From positions 15,547 through 79,546 of the forward strand of contig NZ_JBLRWZ010000007.1 of assembly GCF_047920995.1 (NCBI RefSeq): a DNA stretch of 64,000 nucleotides, written 5' to 3'. This document shows positions 63,290 through 64,000 of the stretch, in pieces. The stretch is from Aliidiomarina sp047920995. GTDB taxonomy: Bacteria > Pseudomonadota > Gammaproteobacteria > Enterobacterales > Alteromonadaceae. The notes under the pieces were generated by a model. The model had not been told where the DNA came from. It was given only the letters and a program-made list of their open reading frames with translations, and searched no databases. Both the position numbers and the translations under genes were made by a program. Positions within the stretch are counted from its first letter, which is position 1; each line of letters opens with the position of its first letter.

Positions 63290-64000
63290 ATGCTAACAGC
63301 TGTAACCCTATTAAGCATCTTCGCTTATCTCATCGCAGCGCTTTTATTAAGCCAGCGTATCGGTGCGCCTGGTTCAATGCGCATGCGTACTCGGTTACTT
63401 TCAGTAACCGCCCTAGTAACGCACCTTATGGTGTTAGCCAATATCTTTACCGAAACCACATTTGTAACAATTAATCTATTCACCACACTAACCATTATTA
63501 CATGGTTAATTAGCGCACTAAACACCGCCCGCGGCGATCATCCCGCCAGCATGCTTTTGCGCCCAGCAATTTATGCATTGGCTGCACTCAGCCTCATGTT
63601 GGTTACCTTGGTACCTGCAGAGGTAGGCCGGCCATTCTTTATGAGCCCAATGTTTGCAACGCATATTAGCTTAGCGCTTATAGCTTCTAGTGTACTTACC
63701 TTAGCGGCGCTCTATGGCTTACAGCTGCTGTATGTGAATCGGCTCCTAAAAACCCACAACGCAAAAGTTGTTTCCGAACGAATTCCTTCATTGATGTCGG
63801 TGGAACAATATTTCTTCCGCCTACTCACTAGCGGTTTCATATTACTTACGCTCGCAATTATCGTAGGTTTTATTTACCTCGATGATTTATTTGCCCGTGG
63901 CCAACTGCACAAAACCATATTTTCGCTTGCGGCATGGCTAAGCTTCGGTAGCATTGTTATCATTCATTATTGGCGTGGTTTACGCGGGAAAATTGCGGTT
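63290..64000 (+). CDS. ypjD: YpjD-like inner-membrane protein of the CcsA/cytochrome c assembly family (3' partial)
   Basis: An open frame from ATG at 63290 runs without a stop to the right edge, giving 237 residues so far. It has about seven hydrophobic segments (for example LLSIFAYLIAALLLS, AIYALAALSLMLVTLVPA, ISLALIASSVLTLAALYGLQLLY, FILLTLAIIVGFIYL). The HISLALIASSVLTLAALYGLQL and HKTIFSLAAWLSFGSIVIIHYWRGLRG blocks fit the YpjD/CcsA family. In E. coli and many relatives ypjD is divergent from ffh, exactly as here. AAGGA lies about 9 bases upstream. Function in E. coli is not settled; a role in haem handling is only a family-level idea. Confidence 0.88.
   Translation, partial: MLTAVTLLSIFAYLIAALLLSQRIGAPGSMRMRTRLLSVTALVTHLMVLANIFTETTFVTINLFTTLTIITWLISALNTARGDHPASMLLRPAIYALAALSLMLVTLVPAEVGRPFFMSPMFATHISLALIASSVLTLAALYGLQLLYVNRLLKTHNAKVVSERIPSLMSVEQYFFRLLTSGFILLTLAIIVGFIYLDDLFARGQLHKTIFSLAAWLSFGSIVIIHYWRGLRGKIAV

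Overview
The window reads as a chromosomal segment of a marine gammaproteobacterium of the Alteromonadales type. The family Idiomarinaceae is an inference from gene content, moderate GC and amino-acid/peptide-centred metabolism, not something proved here. Housekeeping genes dominate and coding density is high. I see no prophage, insertion sequence with a transposase, CRISPR array or rRNA operon. One tRNA gene (Asp, GTC) is present.

Layout. 1-8.5 kb holds secreted and envelope functions: a large subtilisin-like protease (its 5' end lies outside the window) with a GlyGly-CTERM-like tail, a small lipoprotein, a rhombosortase-like rhomboid protease, a secreted S9 peptidase and a small outer-membrane barrel. 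8.7-12.2 kb holds an AbgT transporter, argE and rnhB. 12.4-22.4 kb, all on the minus strand, holds an RND pump (adaptor and permease), a DUF599 membrane protein, astE and the branched-chain 2-oxoacid dehydrogenase genes E1alpha-E1beta-E2. 22.6-28.1 kb is tilS-accA-dnaE. 28.5-33.4 kb is tRNA-Asp, dnaQ, rnhA, a yafS-like methyltransferase, gloB and mltD, the same neighbourhood as in E. coli. 33.4-40.1 kb is smc-zipA-ligA. 40.4-44.3 kb has two poorly known small proteins, rmuC and a class I fumarase. 44.4-49.5 kb is pabB-nudL-sdaA, then cysB and yciH. 49.6-51.6 kb encodes an HsbA/HsbR-like partner-switching pair. 51.7-56.2 kb encodes two secreted amidohydrolase-like proteins. 56.4-59.1 kb has cytochrome c', cytochrome b561, a single-domain response regulator and tyrA. 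A nest of hairpin repeats fills 59.2-59.6 kb. 59.6-64 kb is rpsP-rimM-trmD-rplS, ffh and the start of a ypjD-like gene cut by the right edge.

How the parts fit. Extracellular and periplasmic peptidases, amidohydrolase-like proteins, AstE and the branched-chain oxoacid dehydrogenase suggest growth on protein and amino acids. The GlyGly-CTERM protease and the rhombosortase form a plausible substrate-enzyme pair. The HsbA/HsbR-like pair has complete kinase and phosphatase motifs, but its receiver domain has Asn in place of the phospho-accepting Asp. The most unusual items are that receiver, the loss of metal-binding HxH motifs in two of three amidohydrolase domains, an Asn/Gly-rich insert in LigA, the hairpin repeat nest before tyrA, an astE gene placed behind an RND pump, and three convergent gene pairs that share their stop codons in the same TTAA tetramer.
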